Source: an uncultured Prevotellaceae bacterium (GTDB taxonomy: Bacteria; Bacteroidota; Bacteroidia; Bacteroidales; Bacteroidaceae). From it: 64,000 nucleotides of DNA. Below are positions 33,904 to 43,179 of the stretch, one piece after another (the stretch's first letter is position 1; every line of letters begins with the position of its first letter). The stretch covers positions 40,038-104,037 of the forward strand of contig CACYNE010000003.1 in NCBI GenBank assembly GCA_902775605.1, given 5' to 3'. The notes under the pieces are model-generated. The model was not told the origin of the DNA. It saw only the letters and a program-made list of their open reading frames with translations, and searched no databases. A program made the position numbers and the translations under genes.

Positions 33904-35712
33904 TTATGCCAGTTCCAAGTCGAACATCTTTTGGAGTAGCGCCACGGATGGACTCTTCGAGGCCATCAACTCATATTGCTCCTTTCGAGTCAGGATCTTG
34001 TGCTCTTTTTTCTCTGCTACACGCATCGACAGGGTGATGTCGTCATTGTGCAGATATAGTTTCAGTGTGCTCAGGATGCTGCCTTTGATGACTTCCATCT
34101 CGTCCCTCACAATTTCATTGGGCACCACTACCTCCAACTGGGGCATCTCAACGATGATTGGGTTCATGTTCTTCATGCGAGCAGCCAATCCGCTGAGTTT
34201 CTGGGGCATACGGTTGCACATTGACAACCATTGCAGTTCCAGCATGTCCTGCGAGAAGGTCTCGTGCTGACTGGTCTTCTTGTCGTCCACGCCAGGTGTG
34301 CCAGGCAGTATCTGCATCTTCTTGTTCTGCTGACGCAGGTTGCTCCACGACAGACCAAGACTTGCGGTCTTGAGGGTCGGGCGCTTGGAGCCTTGGGTGT
34401 CTTGGGCGCCTTGGGTGTTTTGTGTGGGCTGTGGGCTTTGTTGGCTCAGTGGGCTTTGTGGGCTTTGTGGGGTCTGAGAACTCTGACTATTCTGAGGCTG
34501 ACTCTTCGGCGCAGCCACGGCCACCTGTGGAGCCGTTTGCTTAGGCTTTGCCTGCTGAATCAGATGCTTAAACAGGGATTTCAATCTTCTGGGCTGACGC
34601 CCACTGGCGTCTCCTTCCGCAGGTTGTGTGATCTGAGCCACCTCGATGAGAGTCAACTCCACCAACAGACGCTTGTTTGACGACTGGCGGTAGTTAATGT
34701 CACACTGGTTCATGCGACGCAGTGCCTCGTAGCAGAAGTTCTGGTTCACCTTCTGTGCCTGTGCTTCATAGCGTTGCTTGGCCTGCTCGCTCACCTCCAG
34801 CAAAGGCAATGTCTGTGGGTCCTTTGCCATCAGCACGTTGCGCACATGCTTGGCCAGTCCCTGAATCAATAGTCCTCCGTCGAAGCCGTTGTTCAGAACA
34901 TTGTTCAGCAGTACCATGATGTCGCTCACTTTGTTCTCCACTGCCAAGTCGATGATACGGAAGTAGTTGTCCGAGTCGAGCACGTTCAGGTCTTCAATCA
35001 CCTTCTGATAAGTGATGTTGCCCTGACAGAACGATGCTGCTTGGTCGAAAATAGAGAGGGCGTCGCGCATGCCACCGTCAGCCTTCTCGGCAATCACGGC
35101 GAGTGCCTCGTCCTCGAAGGTGATACCTTCTTTCTGTGCCACATATTTTAGGTGGTCGATGGTGTTCTGCACCGTCATGCGCTCGAAGTCATAAATCTGA
35201 CAACGAGAAAGAATGGTGGGGAGAATCTTATGCTTCTCTGTAGTGGCCAGGATGAAGATGACGTGTGCGGGCGGTTCCTCCAGCGTCTTCAGAAAGGCGT
35301 TGAATGCTGCTGTTGACAACATGTGCACCTCGTCGATGATAAACACCTTGTACTTGCCCACCTGCGGCGGAATGCGTGTCTGCTCCATCAGCGTCTTGAT
35401 GTGTTCCACCGAGTTGTTTGAGGCAGCGTCGAGCTCGAAGATGTTCAGTGAGCGCTGTTCGTTGAACGACTGACAGCTCTCGCACTCGTTGCATGCCTCA
35501 CCCTCTGCCGTGGGGTTCTGACAGTTGATGGCCTTTGCAAAGATACGGGCGCAGGTGGTCTTACCCACTCCTCGCGGACCGCAAAACAGGTAGGCATGCG
35601 CCAGTTTGCCACTCTTCACAGCGTTCTTCAGCGTCGTGGTCAGCGCCAGCTGTCCCACCACCGTATCAAACGACATCGGCCTATATTTTCTTGCCGAAAC
35701 AATATATTCCAT
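33904..35712 (-). CDS. dnaX: DNA polymerase III subunit gamma/tau
   Basis: 602 residues. AAA+ clamp-loader motor: Walker A 'FCGPRGVGKTTCARIF', a four-cysteine zinc module (CQNPTAEGEACNECESC), Walker B 'VFIIDEVHMLS', sensor I 'FILATTEKHKI' and the S-R-C finger 'LSRCQIYDF'. A Q/S/P-rich linker (residues ~395-445, repeats of Q-S-P-Q and T-Q) made of TTGTGGGC-type tandem DNA joins it to a tau-like C-terminal domain. I saw no obvious A7-type slippery site for a gamma frameshift. Confidence 0.96.
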   Translation of the reverse strand: MEYIVSARKYRPMSFDTVVGQLALTTTLKNAVKSGKLAHAYLFCGPRGVGKTTCARIFAKAINCQNPTAEGEACNECESCQSFNEQRSLNIFELDAASNNSVEHIKTLMEQTRIPPQVGKYKVFIIDEVHMLSTAAFNAFLKTLEEPPAHVIFILATTEKHKILPTILSRCQIYDFERMTVQNTIDHLKYVAQKEGITFEDEALAVIAEKADGGMRDALSIFDQAASFCQGNITYQKVIEDLNVLDSDNYFRIIDLAVENKVSDIMVLLNNVLNNGFDGGLLIQGLAKHVRNVLMAKDPQTLPLLEVSEQAKQRYEAQAQKVNQNFCYEALRRMNQCDINYRQSSNKRLLVELTLIEVAQITQPAEGDASGRQPRRLKSLFKHLIQQAKPKQTAPQVAVAAPKSQPQNSQSSQTPQSPQSPLSQQSPQPTQNTQGAQDTQGSKRPTLKTASLGLSWSNLRQQNKKMQILPGTPGVDDKKTSQHETFSQDMLELQWLSMCNRMPQKLSGLAARMKNMNPIIVEMPQLEVVVPNEIVRDEMEVIKGSILSTLKLYLHNDDITLSMRVAEKKEHKILTRKEQYELMASKSPSVALLQKMFDLELA

Positions 35713-35734
35713 TTCTTAGTTCTTAGTTTTGCTT

Positions 35735-35821
35735 GCAAAGGTACGAATAAGCGAGCAAAAAACCAAATATAATTTGGGTTTTTTCGAGCGAGAGTACCTT
35801 CGGGTCTTCAGCCCCAAGGGT
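35735..35821. repeat. Structured intergenic element, copy 1
   Basis: Starts with GCAAAGGTACGAATAAGCGAGC and ends with the imperfect inverted pair GTACCTTCGGG...CCCCAAGGGTAC; an internal AAACCAAATATAATTTGGGTTT hairpin lies between. The second copy is inverted at 56063-56156. Its left end doubles as the dnaX promoter. Confidence 0.75.
35736..35766 (-). promoter_or_regulatory. Promoter of dnaX
   Basis: TACCTTTG (35736-35743) with a TTG 20 bp upstream (35764-35766) on the minus strand, contained in the structured element. Confidence 0.65.
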
Positions 35822-35823
35822 AC

Positions 35824-35864
35824 AAAAAAATCCCGATAGCCACATTGGTTATCGAGATTTTTTT
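35824..35864 (-). terminator. Terminator of asnA
   Basis: ATCCCGATAGCC pairs with GGTTATCGAGAT around ACATT, followed on both sides by A/T runs; it ends the minus-strand asnA transcript. Confidence 0.75.
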
Positions 35865-35910
35865 ATGATGATTTCTTTTTCTCGTTGTCAGAAAGCGTGG
35901 CCATGCGCCA

Positions 35911-36948
35911 TTAAATGAGCGGCATGCCCATCTTCTTGCAGGTTTCGCGCATCTCCTCAGGCCAGATAGAAGCCTGAATCTCACCGATATGAGCCTTATG
36001 GAGCAATACCATGCACAGGCGACTCTGACCGATACCACCACCAATGCTCAGGGGCAGACGGTCGTTGAGGAGTTGCTGATGGAAATAGAGCTTCTCACGC
36101 TCCTGCTTGCCCTCAATCTCGAGCTGGCGCAGCAGACTCTCCTTGTCCACACGAATACCCATTGATGAAAGTTCGAACGAGCGACCCAGTACGGGATACC
36201 AGATGAGGATATCGCCGTTGAGGCCCTTGCGTCCGTCCTCGGCCACCGTGCTCCAGTCGTCATAGTCGGGGGCACGTCCGTCGTGCTTCTCGCCGTTTGC
36301 CAACTTACCGCCGATACCAATCACGAAGACGGCACCGTATTTCTCGCAGATGGCATCCTCACGCTCCTTGGGTGTCTTGTCGGGATACATCTCCAGCAGT
36401 TCCTCAGCATGGATGAAATGAATCTGCTCGGGCAGGAAAGGCTTGATTTGGGGATAGCTCTCACAAACCAGATATTCCGTGCGACGGATGGCTGCATAGA
36501 TGCGCTCCACGATATTCTTCAGGAAGGCCAGCGTGCGGTCTTCGCGGCGGATGACGGCCTCCCAGTCCCATTGGTCCACATAGAGTGAGTGCAGGTTGTC
36601 CAGTTCCTCGTCGGCACGGATAGCGTTCATATCCGTATAGATGCCGTAGCCTGGCTCTACCTCATACTCAGCCAATGTCAGTCGCTTCCATTTAGCCAGC
36701 GAGTGCACCACTTCGGCACGGGCGTCGCCCAGGTCCTTGATGGGGAAGGTGACAGCACGCTCCACACCATTGAGGTCGTCGTTGATACCCAGTCCCTTCA
36801 GTACGAACAGAGGGGCTGTGACACGACGAAGGCGGAGCTCCGTTGAGAGGTTCTGCTGAAAAAACTCCTTGATTAATTTGATGCCCTGCTCGGTCTGTCT
36901 CATATCGAGCAGGCGCTGATAGGCTATGGGTTCGATGACTTGACTCAT
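35911..36948 (-). CDS. asnA: Aspartate-ammonia ligase
   Basis: 345 residues, the normal length for AsnA, a class II aminoacyl-tRNA synthetase-like enzyme that makes asparagine from aspartate, ammonia and ATP. Visible blocks: 'QRLLDMRQTEQGIKLIKEFF', 'ELRLRRVTAPLFV', 'VHSLAKWKR', 'YGIYTDMNAIRADE', 'LDNLHSLYVDQWDWE' and the motif 3 'SIGGGIGQSRLCMVLL'. Own promoter and terminator; monocistronic. Confidence 0.96.
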   Translation of the reverse strand: MSQVIEPIAYQRLLDMRQTEQGIKLIKEFFQQNLSTELRLRRVTAPLFVLKGLGINDDLNGVERAVTFPIKDLGDARAEVVHSLAKWKRLTLAEYEVEPGYGIYTDMNAIRADEELDNLHSLYVDQWDWEAVIRREDRTLAFLKNIVERIYAAIRRTEYLVCESYPQIKPFLPEQIHFIHAEELLEMYPDKTPKEREDAICEKYGAVFVIGIGGKLANGEKHDGRAPDYDDWSTVAEDGRKGLNGDILIWYPVLGRSFELSSMGIRVDKESLLRQLEIEGKQEREKLYFHQQLLNDRLPLSIGGGIGQSRLCMVLLHKAHIGEIQASIWPEEMRETCKKMGMPLI

Positions 36949-36980
36949 ATGTACTTTTGCATTTGTTTCAAAATTGCATG

Positions 36981-36988
36981 CAAAGGTA
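36981..36988 (-). promoter_or_regulatory. -7 box of asnA
   Basis: TACCTTTG followed by C on the minus strand, 32 bp before the ATG. Confidence 0.6.
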
Positions 36989-37183
36989 CACTATTAATAT
37001 TAATTTGCAAAACATTTGGGTGAAAATATTCTCAAACAGTCATAAATTTCTGATTTTTGATAACTATTTGTCATGCACGCGCGATAATAATAAGGACGAC
37101 CCTAATCTTTGGCATTTTACTGCGTTTTATGACTAATCCCGCACTTTTGTCCACAGAAGCGGTCTTGAATCCAGCTTTTTTTG

Positions 37184-37191
37184 TAACTTTG
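37184..37191 (+). promoter_or_regulatory. -7 box of the PL11 gene
   Basis: TAACTTTG followed by C, 33 bp before the ATG at 37225. Confidence 0.6.
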
Positions 37192-37224
37192 CACGCAGAT
37201 AAATACTAACTATTCGCAAAAACA

Positions 37225-40200
37225 ATGAGAAAACTATTTCTTTTCATCGTGGCGCTGATGCTGACTCTTGGCACTCAGGCCCAACGAATGACCGACAAAT
37301 TGGATCGTGGCCTTGTGGCCATGAAGGTAAGCGGTGGCGTGTTCCTCAGTTGGAGAATACAGGCCGACGAATACTACAACGTGACTTATAATGTCTATCG
37401 CGACGGCGTGGCAGTGGCTGAGAACTTGCAGACGAGCAACTTTACCGACCCGCAGGGCACCTCGACCAGCACCTATACGGTGGCTGCTGTGGTGAAGGGA
37501 CAAGTACAGGCGCAGAGTGAAGCCAGGAAACCCTGGACGTCGAGCTACAAGGAGATTCAGTTGAAACACGAGGGTATCAAGAGTACGTTGGTACCCAATG
37601 ATGCCTGCTGTGCTGACGTTGATGGCGATGGCGAGTTGGAGATTCTGATGAAGTTCGACAACTTGAGCGAGATGCAGCAGTCCTATCCCAAGGATGGTCC
37701 TGTGATTGGCGGTGTGGCCACCAAGGAATACAGCATCATTGAGTGTCTGAAGATGGACGGCACCCGCCTGTGGTGGATGAACTGTGGTCCTAACATGGGC
37801 GACTTCCAGAACAACGAGCAGAACATCGTGGCCTACGACTGGGACCAGGACGGCAAGGCCGAGGTGGTGATGCGTGCCTGCGACGGTTCTACCATCCACA
37901 TGGCCGATGGTACCACCTATACTGTGGGTAATGCCTCTGTCAATGTGCGTGGCGCCACAGGTGGCGGCACCAACTGGTTTGTCATCACCACGGGCGAGTA
38001 TCTGCTTTATATGAATGGTGAGACAGGACAGCCCTACCAGCGTCTGTCTTATCCTCTGCGACTTCTCGAGGATGGCGAGAACGATGTCAACAAGGCGTGG
38101 GGCGATGGCTATGGTCACCGTGCCTCGAAGCACTTCTTCGGTGCGCCTTATTTCGATGGTCGCAAGCCCAGCATCTTCATTGCCCGCGGCATCTACACCC
38201 GTCATAAGATGATTGCCTATGACGTGAATCCTAATACCCACACGCTGACAGAGCGTTGGCGTTGGTTCAACAATACCAATGGCCCTTGGAAGGGACAGGG
38301 CTATCATAACTACTGCGTGGCCGATGTTGACCTGGACGGGCGCGACGAGATTGTCTTTGGGTCGATGGTTATTGATGACAACGGCAAAGGCCTCTCTACC
38401 ACTGGCTTCGGACACGGTGATGCCGAACAGGTGGGTGACCTCAATCCCTATCACCACGGACAGGAGGTCTTTGCCTGCATGGAGGACAATCCTGGCACGA
38501 ACTATCGTGACGCCACCACCTCGAAGGTGTATTTCCGCTATGTGGCTGGCCGAGATGTAGGTCGCTGCATGGCCGGCAACTTCTCGAATACTTATCCTGG
38601 CAGCATCTGCACCCCCACAGGTGCCAAGCCGCTGAGCTCGGTGACGGCTGCCGTGAACAACAACCTCGTGGAGGACGGTATCAACCAGAACTTCCGCATC
38701 TATTGGGATGGTGACCTGTGCGAGGAGACCTTCAACTATCTGAATGGCAAGAATACCGAGGGCTGCATTGCCAAGTATGGCTCGTGGAGTCCCATCTATA
38801 CCTGTGCTGGTTCGCAGACCAACAACGACACCAAGGGCACACCCTGTTATCAGGGTGACATCCTGGGTGACTGGCGCGAGGAAATCATCATGCGCACGGC
38901 CAATAATAATATCCGCATCTATTCTACTCCCACGCCCACCAAATGGCGCATTCCCTCGCTGTGGTACGATCATCAGTATCGCAATGCGATGGTGTGGCAG
39001 ATGTGTGGTTATAACCAGCCCCCACGTCCCAGTTACTTCTTGGGAGAGCTCGAAGGCATCACGATGGCTCCGCCTCCTCTCACAATGACTGGTCGTACTG
39101 AGGTGCTGTCAGGTGGCACCATTGGCAGCAGTCTGAACGGCCAGCATGTCTTGGTGTGCGAGACGAAGAATAGCAACGTCACCATCGAGGCTGGTGCTCA
39201 GCCTGATGTGCTGACCTTCAATGTGCCCACATGGGTGCAGGGTACGGCAGCCAGCGAGAGTACTAATCAGAACACGAAGATCAACTATACCACTTATACC
39301 TGCACCGTTGCTGGTGCTGGCATCAGTGGCACAGGCACCCTGGTGAAGCAGGGCGACGGCGTGCTGGTGCTGCCTAAGGCCGACTTTACCCATACGGGCG
39401 AGACCAATGTGTGGGGTGGTACCCTCCAGTTCGACGGCACCATGAAGCAGTCGCCCCTGTGGCTGAATCGTCACACAGAGCTGATTTCCGATGGTGGACA
39501 GTTCCAGAGCATCAAGGCCGACTACGGTTCTGTCATTCGTCCTGGCGGCAATGACCATCAGGGCACCATCACTGTCGATACCCTGTCGCTGGGCTTTGGC
39601 TCGCGTCTCTCAGTCGATCTCTATAGCGCTAATCAGCAGGCTGATGTGGTGAAGACAAAAGTACTGAAGATTGAGCGTAAGACAGGTTCTTTTTGGACTC
39701 AATTCGGTCCTGATGACCTGATGCCTGTCATCGTGCTCAATGGCCATTTGGCTGATGGTGAGACGATGCTCACCGCTGGCAAGTATGTCATCGCAGAGGT
39801 CGAGACGCTGGAAGGCGATGTGGCCAACCTTACCATCGAGGGTCTGAACACCCAGAAGCGCAACCTCATCATTGAGGATGGTAAACTGATGGTTGAGATT
39901 GTTGGTATGCGTGACCCAGGATACATCACCTGGTATGGCGATGTGAACAACAAGTGGGATGTGGCTGAGACGCCTAATTTCCAGATAGGTGGTGGTGATG
40001 ATATCGAGAGCACCACCTTCGTCTCAGGCGACCAAGTGACTTTCTCTAATAATGCTCTTACAAAGACTGTCAATGTGGTTACTGAGGTTTATCCTTCTAC
40101 GATTCTTGTTAATCACAGTTCTTCTACCTACACCTTCACTGGCAATGGTTCCATTGGTGGCTCGGCCGAGTTGGTCAAGCAGAATGAAGGTACATTGACT

Positions 40201-41601
40201 ATGAATGGCGAGAACAGCTATACGGGTGGTACTCACCTCATGGGTGGTGTTACCAAGGTGAAGAAACTGGCCAACCAGTATTCTGCTACGGGCAACTTGG
40301 GTGGTGTCACCACTAAGGCTACCTTGTTTACCATCGAGGATGGTGCTACATTGATGACCACAGCTGCTGTAGAACAAGGCTCGCCAATGCAGATGAATGG
40401 CGAAGAGGGTGGTATCATTAATAACTCAGCTGATTTCATTGTGAGCAAGGCCATTAGTGGTACAATGCTTACCAAGAAGGGTACAGGTTGGATGAAACTC
40501 GGTGTTAACAACACGGCTCTCAACAGATTGGTTATTGCTGCAGGTACCGTTCAGTGTCAGGGTATAGGTACACCTGCCAAGACTGTTGAGTTCCAGGGAG
40601 GTACGTTGAACGAAAGTACCAGTTCCAGCTATACGATTGATGTTCCAGAGGGTAAGACAGGTACTTGGTATATGGCCAATCGCTCTACCTATAGTAATAA
40701 GGTGATAGGTAAGGGCACACTCAATGCATATTGTGTCACAGAGAAAGGCACCAACTATTATGCCACTCGTACGCCTGTGCAATGTAACTTTAGCGAGTTT
40801 GAAGGAACGCTGAAACCCTCGTCAAGTCTCGATGATGCCAGTTGTCTGCGCTTCACACTCAACACCAGCACGGGTATGCCAAAGGGTACGATGAACATCG
40901 CCGCCAGCGTGGAGGTACAGAATAGTGGTAAGACCTTCCGTATCGGTAAAGTCACAGGTACTGGTAAACTTGGTGGCAGCTGCACCTTCAGCAATGGAAG
41001 CAGCGTGGGAGCCAACACCTGGCAGGTGGGCAACGCCGAGGACTGGAGCACCAGCGTCAAGGTTACCTCGAATGCCAACTTCGTGAAACTGGGCACAGGT
41101 AAGATTACCTGGAACGGCGCCAGCGATAATACTGGTACCACCTCTGTCAACGAGGGTGAGCTGAAGTTGGGTGCCAACGCCCAACTCGGTACTGGCAAAC
41201 TCACTGTGGCCCAGAATGGCGTGCTGACATTCACCAGTAAGCCCAAGGCTTTGAAGAACGCATCAGTTGTCTTCAATGGCACGCTGCGTATCGAGATTAA
41301 TGCTGGTCACACCCTGCATGTGGGCGACAGCATCCAGCTGTGGACCACCAAGACTTTCTCAGGTGCACCTACCGTTGAAAACTCCAACGGCATCGAGTGG
41401 GACGCCAGCCGCCTCAAGGATGGCTACCTCTTCGTCAAGGCAATTAATACTGGCATCCGTACGCAGACCATCGACCTCGAGGCCCATCCCTCTGACATCT
41501 ATGACCTGCGTGGCCAGTTGGTTCGCAAGTCTGCTACCACAGTCCAGGGCCTCAAGCCTGGTGTCTATGTCGTCGAGGGTCGCAAGATCGTTGTTCGATG
41601 A
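37225..41601 (+). CDS. PL11 rhamnogalacturonan lyase with beta-helix repeats and surface-sorting tail
   Basis: 1458 residues. Signal peptide (M-R-K-L-F-L-F-I, cleavage after T-Q-A). Residues ~20-630 are a complete PL11 lyase: 'MTDKLDRGLVAMKVSGGVFL', FnIII-like 'YNVYRDG', then beta-propeller blades with calcium-type D-x-D-x-D-G loops ('ADVDGDGELEIL', 'YDWDQDGKAEVVMRA', 'VADVDLDGRDEIVFG', 'DILGDWREEII'). It cuts rhamnogalacturonan I of pectin. Residues ~640-1390 form G/T/N-rich ladders like passenger-associated transport repeats ('KQGDGVLVLPKADFTHTGET', 'YTGGTHLMGG'). The end 'IYDLRGQLVRKSATTVQGLK' plus P-G-V-Y-V-V is a sorting-type tail. No SusC/D pair is next to it. Confidence 0.9.
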   Translation: MRKLFLFIVALMLTLGTQAQRMTDKLDRGLVAMKVSGGVFLSWRIQADEYYNVTYNVYRDGVAVAENLQTSNFTDPQGTSTSTYTVAAVVKGQVQAQSEARKPWTSSYKEIQLKHEGIKSTLVPNDACCADVDGDGELEILMKFDNLSEMQQSYPKDGPVIGGVATKEYSIIECLKMDGTRLWWMNCGPNMGDFQNNEQNIVAYDWDQDGKAEVVMRACDGSTIHMADGTTYTVGNASVNVRGATGGGTNWFVITTGEYLLYMNGETGQPYQRLSYPLRLLEDGENDVNKAWGDGYGHRASKHFFGAPYFDGRKPSIFIARGIYTRHKMIAYDVNPNTHTLTERWRWFNNTNGPWKGQGYHNYCVADVDLDGRDEIVFGSMVIDDNGKGLSTTGFGHGDAEQVGDLNPYHHGQEVFACMEDNPGTNYRDATTSKVYFRYVAGRDVGRCMAGNFSNTYPGSICTPTGAKPLSSVTAAVNNNLVEDGINQNFRIYWDGDLCEETFNYLNGKNTEGCIAKYGSWSPIYTCAGSQTNNDTKGTPCYQGDILGDWREEIIMRTANNNIRIYSTPTPTKWRIPSLWYDHQYRNAMVWQMCGYNQPPRPSYFLGELEGITMAPPPLTMTGRTEVLSGGTIGSSLNGQHVLVCETKNSNVTIEAGAQPDVLTFNVPTWVQGTAASESTNQNTKINYTTYTCTVAGAGISGTGTLVKQGDGVLVLPKADFTHTGETNVWGGTLQFDGTMKQSPLWLNRHTELISDGGQFQSIKADYGSVIRPGGNDHQGTITVDTLSLGFGSRLSVDLYSANQQADVVKTKVLKIERKTGSFWTQFGPDDLMPVIVLNGHLADGETMLTAGKYVIAEVETLEGDVANLTIEGLNTQKRNLIIEDGKLMVEIVGMRDPGYITWYGDVNNKWDVAETPNFQIGGGDDIESTTFVSGDQVTFSNNALTKTVNVVTEVYPSTILVNHSSSTYTFTGNGSIGGSAELVKQNEGTLTMNGENSYTGGTHLMGGVTKVKKLANQYSATGNLGGVTTKATLFTIEDGATLMTTAAVEQGSPMQMNGEEGGIINNSADFIVSKAISGTMLTKKGTGWMKLGVNNTALNRLVIAAGTVQCQGIGTPAKTVEFQGGTLNESTSSSYTIDVPEGKTGTWYMANRSTYSNKVIGKGTLNAYCVTEKGTNYYATRTPVQCNFSEFEGTLKPSSSLDDASCLRFTLNTSTGMPKGTMNIAASVEVQNSGKTFRIGKVTGTGKLGGSCTFSNGSSVGANTWQVGNAEDWSTSVKVTSNANFVKLGTGKITWNGASDNTGTTSVNEGELKLGANAQLGTGKLTVAQNGVLTFTSKPKALKNASVVFNGTLRIEINAGHTLHVGDSIQLWTTKTFSGAPTVENSNGIEWDASRLKDGYLFVKAINTGIRTQTIDLEAHPSDIYDLRGQLVRKSATTVQGLKPGVYVVEGRKIVVR

Positions 41602-41627
41602 TTGGCAGGCGGCTTTAGCCAAGATTA

Positions 41628-42176
41628 ATGACCATTCAAATCACATACAGATGGACACGGAGGCTGTCACTGCGCATCGTCAAAAACGGCGATGTGCATG
41701 TGTCAGCCCCCGTTGGTTTATCAAGAAAGGAAATAGAACGGTTTGTTGAGTCCCACCGCGAGTGGATTGCGGAGGCCAGAAACAAAACGTTGGAGAGAGA
41801 AAACCGTCGGGCCGCCTTCTATGGACAGCTGCCGCTGAATACAAAGGCGCAGGTGATTGAGGCCTCTCAGCGATTGAAGACACTTATTGAACCGATGGTG
41901 GAACACCACGCAAAAGAGATGGGGGTGAAGCCTTCGGTGATACGCTTCAAACCCACCATCTCTCGTTGGGGACAATGTGATGTCAAAGACCGTTCTATCA
42001 GTTTCTCTACCTATCTTTTACTTTTGCCCGAGTGGTGCATTGAGCATGTCGTGGTTCACGAACTCTGTCATTTGTTAGAGCCCAGCCACAATGCCCGTTT
42101 CCACTCTTTGATGGATAAGTATTATCCCCGTTGGCGCGAGGCCAGAAAAGAGACGCGACGACTCTGTCGGTCTTAG
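41628..42176 (+). CDS. YgjP-like (DUF45/M48-type) metallopeptidase
   Basis: 182 residues. Zinc motif H-E-x-x-H in 'VVHELCHLLEPSHNARFH' (~residue 147), with the typical 'KPTISRWGQCD' and 'LLLLPEWCIEHVV' lead, as in the YgjP/WLM-like family. Cytoplasmic, no signal peptide. Substrate unknown. It lies 26 bp after the PL11 gene and may be co-transcribed by read-through; the terminator at 42194-42233 follows. Confidence 0.92.
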   Translation: MTIQITYRWTRRLSLRIVKNGDVHVSAPVGLSRKEIERFVESHREWIAEARNKTLERENRRAAFYGQLPLNTKAQVIEASQRLKTLIEPMVEHHAKEMGVKPSVIRFKPTISRWGQCDVKDRSISFSTYLLLLPEWCIEHVVVHELCHLLEPSHNARFHSLMDKYYPRWREARKETRRLCRS

Positions 42177-42193
42177 AAAGAAGATTAAAGCAA

Positions 42194-42233
42194 CAAGGGC
42201 GGGCGCATTTTATTTTGCGTCCGTCCCTGTTTT
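42194..42233. terminator. Bidirectional terminator
   Basis: GGGCGGGCGCA pairs with TGCGTCCGTCCC (G-U pairs) around a T/A loop, with AACAA on one side and TTTT on the other. It serves the metalloprotease (+) and the HU/smalltalk transcript (-). Confidence 0.8.
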
Positions 42234-42246
42234 AATGCAGTTGCCT

Positions 42247-42357
42247 TTAGAATGGCCCATGCCCCATGCAACTTGTGGTGGTCAGTGTGGTGAGGATGGC
42301 GCTGAGCACCGATACCACAATCTGAATCACTGTCTTCCAACTTTCCTTGTTCTTCAT
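42247..42357 (-). CDS. Smalltalk protein
   Basis: 36 codons: M-K-N-K-E-S-W-K, a hydrophobic stretch (V-I-Q-I-V-V-S-V-L-S-A-I-L-T-T-L), then T-T-T-S-C-M-G-H-G. This is the small Bacteroidales 'smalltalk' protein, whose helix and T-S-C-M-G-H end are diagnostic. It could be a tiny lipoprotein or membrane peptide, because the T-T-S-C is lipobox-like. It follows the HU-like gene by 54 bp, the usual partner, and the spacer is a tandem of TTTTTTAC-type pyrimidine repeats. Function unknown. Confidence 0.88.
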   Translation of the reverse strand: MKNKESWKTVIQIVVSVLSAILTTLTTTSCMGHGPF

Positions 42358-42411
42358 ATAACCTCCTTTCCTTTTTTTACTTTTTTACCTTTTTACTTTT
42401 TTACCTTCAAA

Positions 42412-42993
42412 TCAGTTCTCAGGGTCGTCGTCACCTCCGCCGGGGTTGTCGTTGCCGCCCTGATTGCCGCTGGTAGAGCCTCCATTGCCAGTGTTCTCAG
42501 ACTCCCCTCCCGGACGGGAGGGGTCGGGGGTGGGTTCGTTCTCAGGGTCCTCCACGTTGCCGTCGTCGGTCGAGGTCACGCGCTTCACTTCCTTGCCGTC
42601 CTTGTCGTAGCAGGTGATCTGCACGGCAGTCGATGCCAGTTCGTCCTTCAGGTCGGTGTTGGGCGTGAAGATGATGCGGCGGCTTGAAATCAGGCCAGCC
42701 TTTACGTCGTTCACGTTGGCCACACTCTTGGCGCGCAGGCCGAATCGCATGGTGCCCAGTCCTGGCAGAGCCACGCTGTGGCCCTCGGTTGCCCATGCCT
42801 TAATCACCTCGCCGGCTGCGTCCCAGCAAGCCTGCATCACGCCTCGACTCACGCCTGAGCGGAGAGCCGCCTCCTTAATCACCTTGTCCTGAGCCAGTGC
42901 CGTGTAGAGCTCGGGCATCATCACGTAACGATACGTGTCGGCATACTTGCCAATCTTAATCAACTGTTCCTTTGCTTTTACTTTCAGTGCCAT
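42412..42993 (-). CDS. HU-like (HU-HIG) DNA-binding protein with Gly/Asn tail
   Basis: 193 residues. Residues ~1-125 are an HU/IHF-type fold ('DKVIKEAALRSGVSRGVMQA', 'EGHSVALPGLGTMRFGLRAK', 'SRRIIFTPNTDLKDELAS'), as in the HU-HIG family of Bacteroidales. The C-terminal ~45 residues are low-complexity and end in D-P-E-N, as in the 771-1814 protein. The tail includes a perfect DNA hairpin (CCCCTCCCG / CGGGAGGGG, near 42505-42524) encoding P-D-P-S-R-P-G-G, which looks like an inserted palindromic repeat. Such genes go with smalltalk and BT4734/DUF3987 proteins; here that partner gene is at 47013. Confidence 0.88.
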   Translation of the reverse strand: MALKVKAKEQLIKIGKYADTYRYVMMPELYTALAQDKVIKEAALRSGVSRGVMQACWDAAGEVIKAWATEGHSVALPGLGTMRFGLRAKSVANVNDVKAGLISSRRIIFTPNTDLKDELASTAVQITCYDKDGKEVKRVTSTDDGNVEDPENEPTPDPSRPGGESENTGNGGSTSGNQGGNDNPGGGDDDPEN

Positions 42994-43148
42994 AATTTCA
43001 TGGTTTTAAATTGTTAATACTAAGGTTACTTTCTCCGTCGTCAGTCAGACTTCATTTTTCGGCTCCAACTGGATTTTTTATTCTCGCTAGCTAAAGAAAT
43101 ATTTTTTCCTAACTAGAGCGTTAAAAATCTATCTTTCTTCTGACAATG

Positions 43149-43179
43149 CAAAGGTACGAAGAAAACCGTAGGTAGCCAA
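43149..43179 (-). promoter_or_regulatory. Promoter of the HU/smalltalk unit
   Basis: TACCTTTG (43149-43156) with TTG 20 bp upstream (43177-43179) on the minus strand. Leader of about 150 nt. Confidence 0.7.

Noticed and set aside
33904-35712. Programmed frameshift for a gamma form of DnaX
   Set aside because: No A6-7 G slippery stretch with a following hairpin was visible at the linker.
37234-38973. 579-codon open frame antisense to the PL11 gene
   Set aside because: It mirrors the codon bias of the PL11 gene, has no recognised domain, and the + strand frame matches a known family through its whole length.
42235-42687. 150-codon + strand frame opposite smalltalk and the HU-like gene
   Set aside because: The minus strand carries both recognisable genes, and the + strand frame is low complexity.
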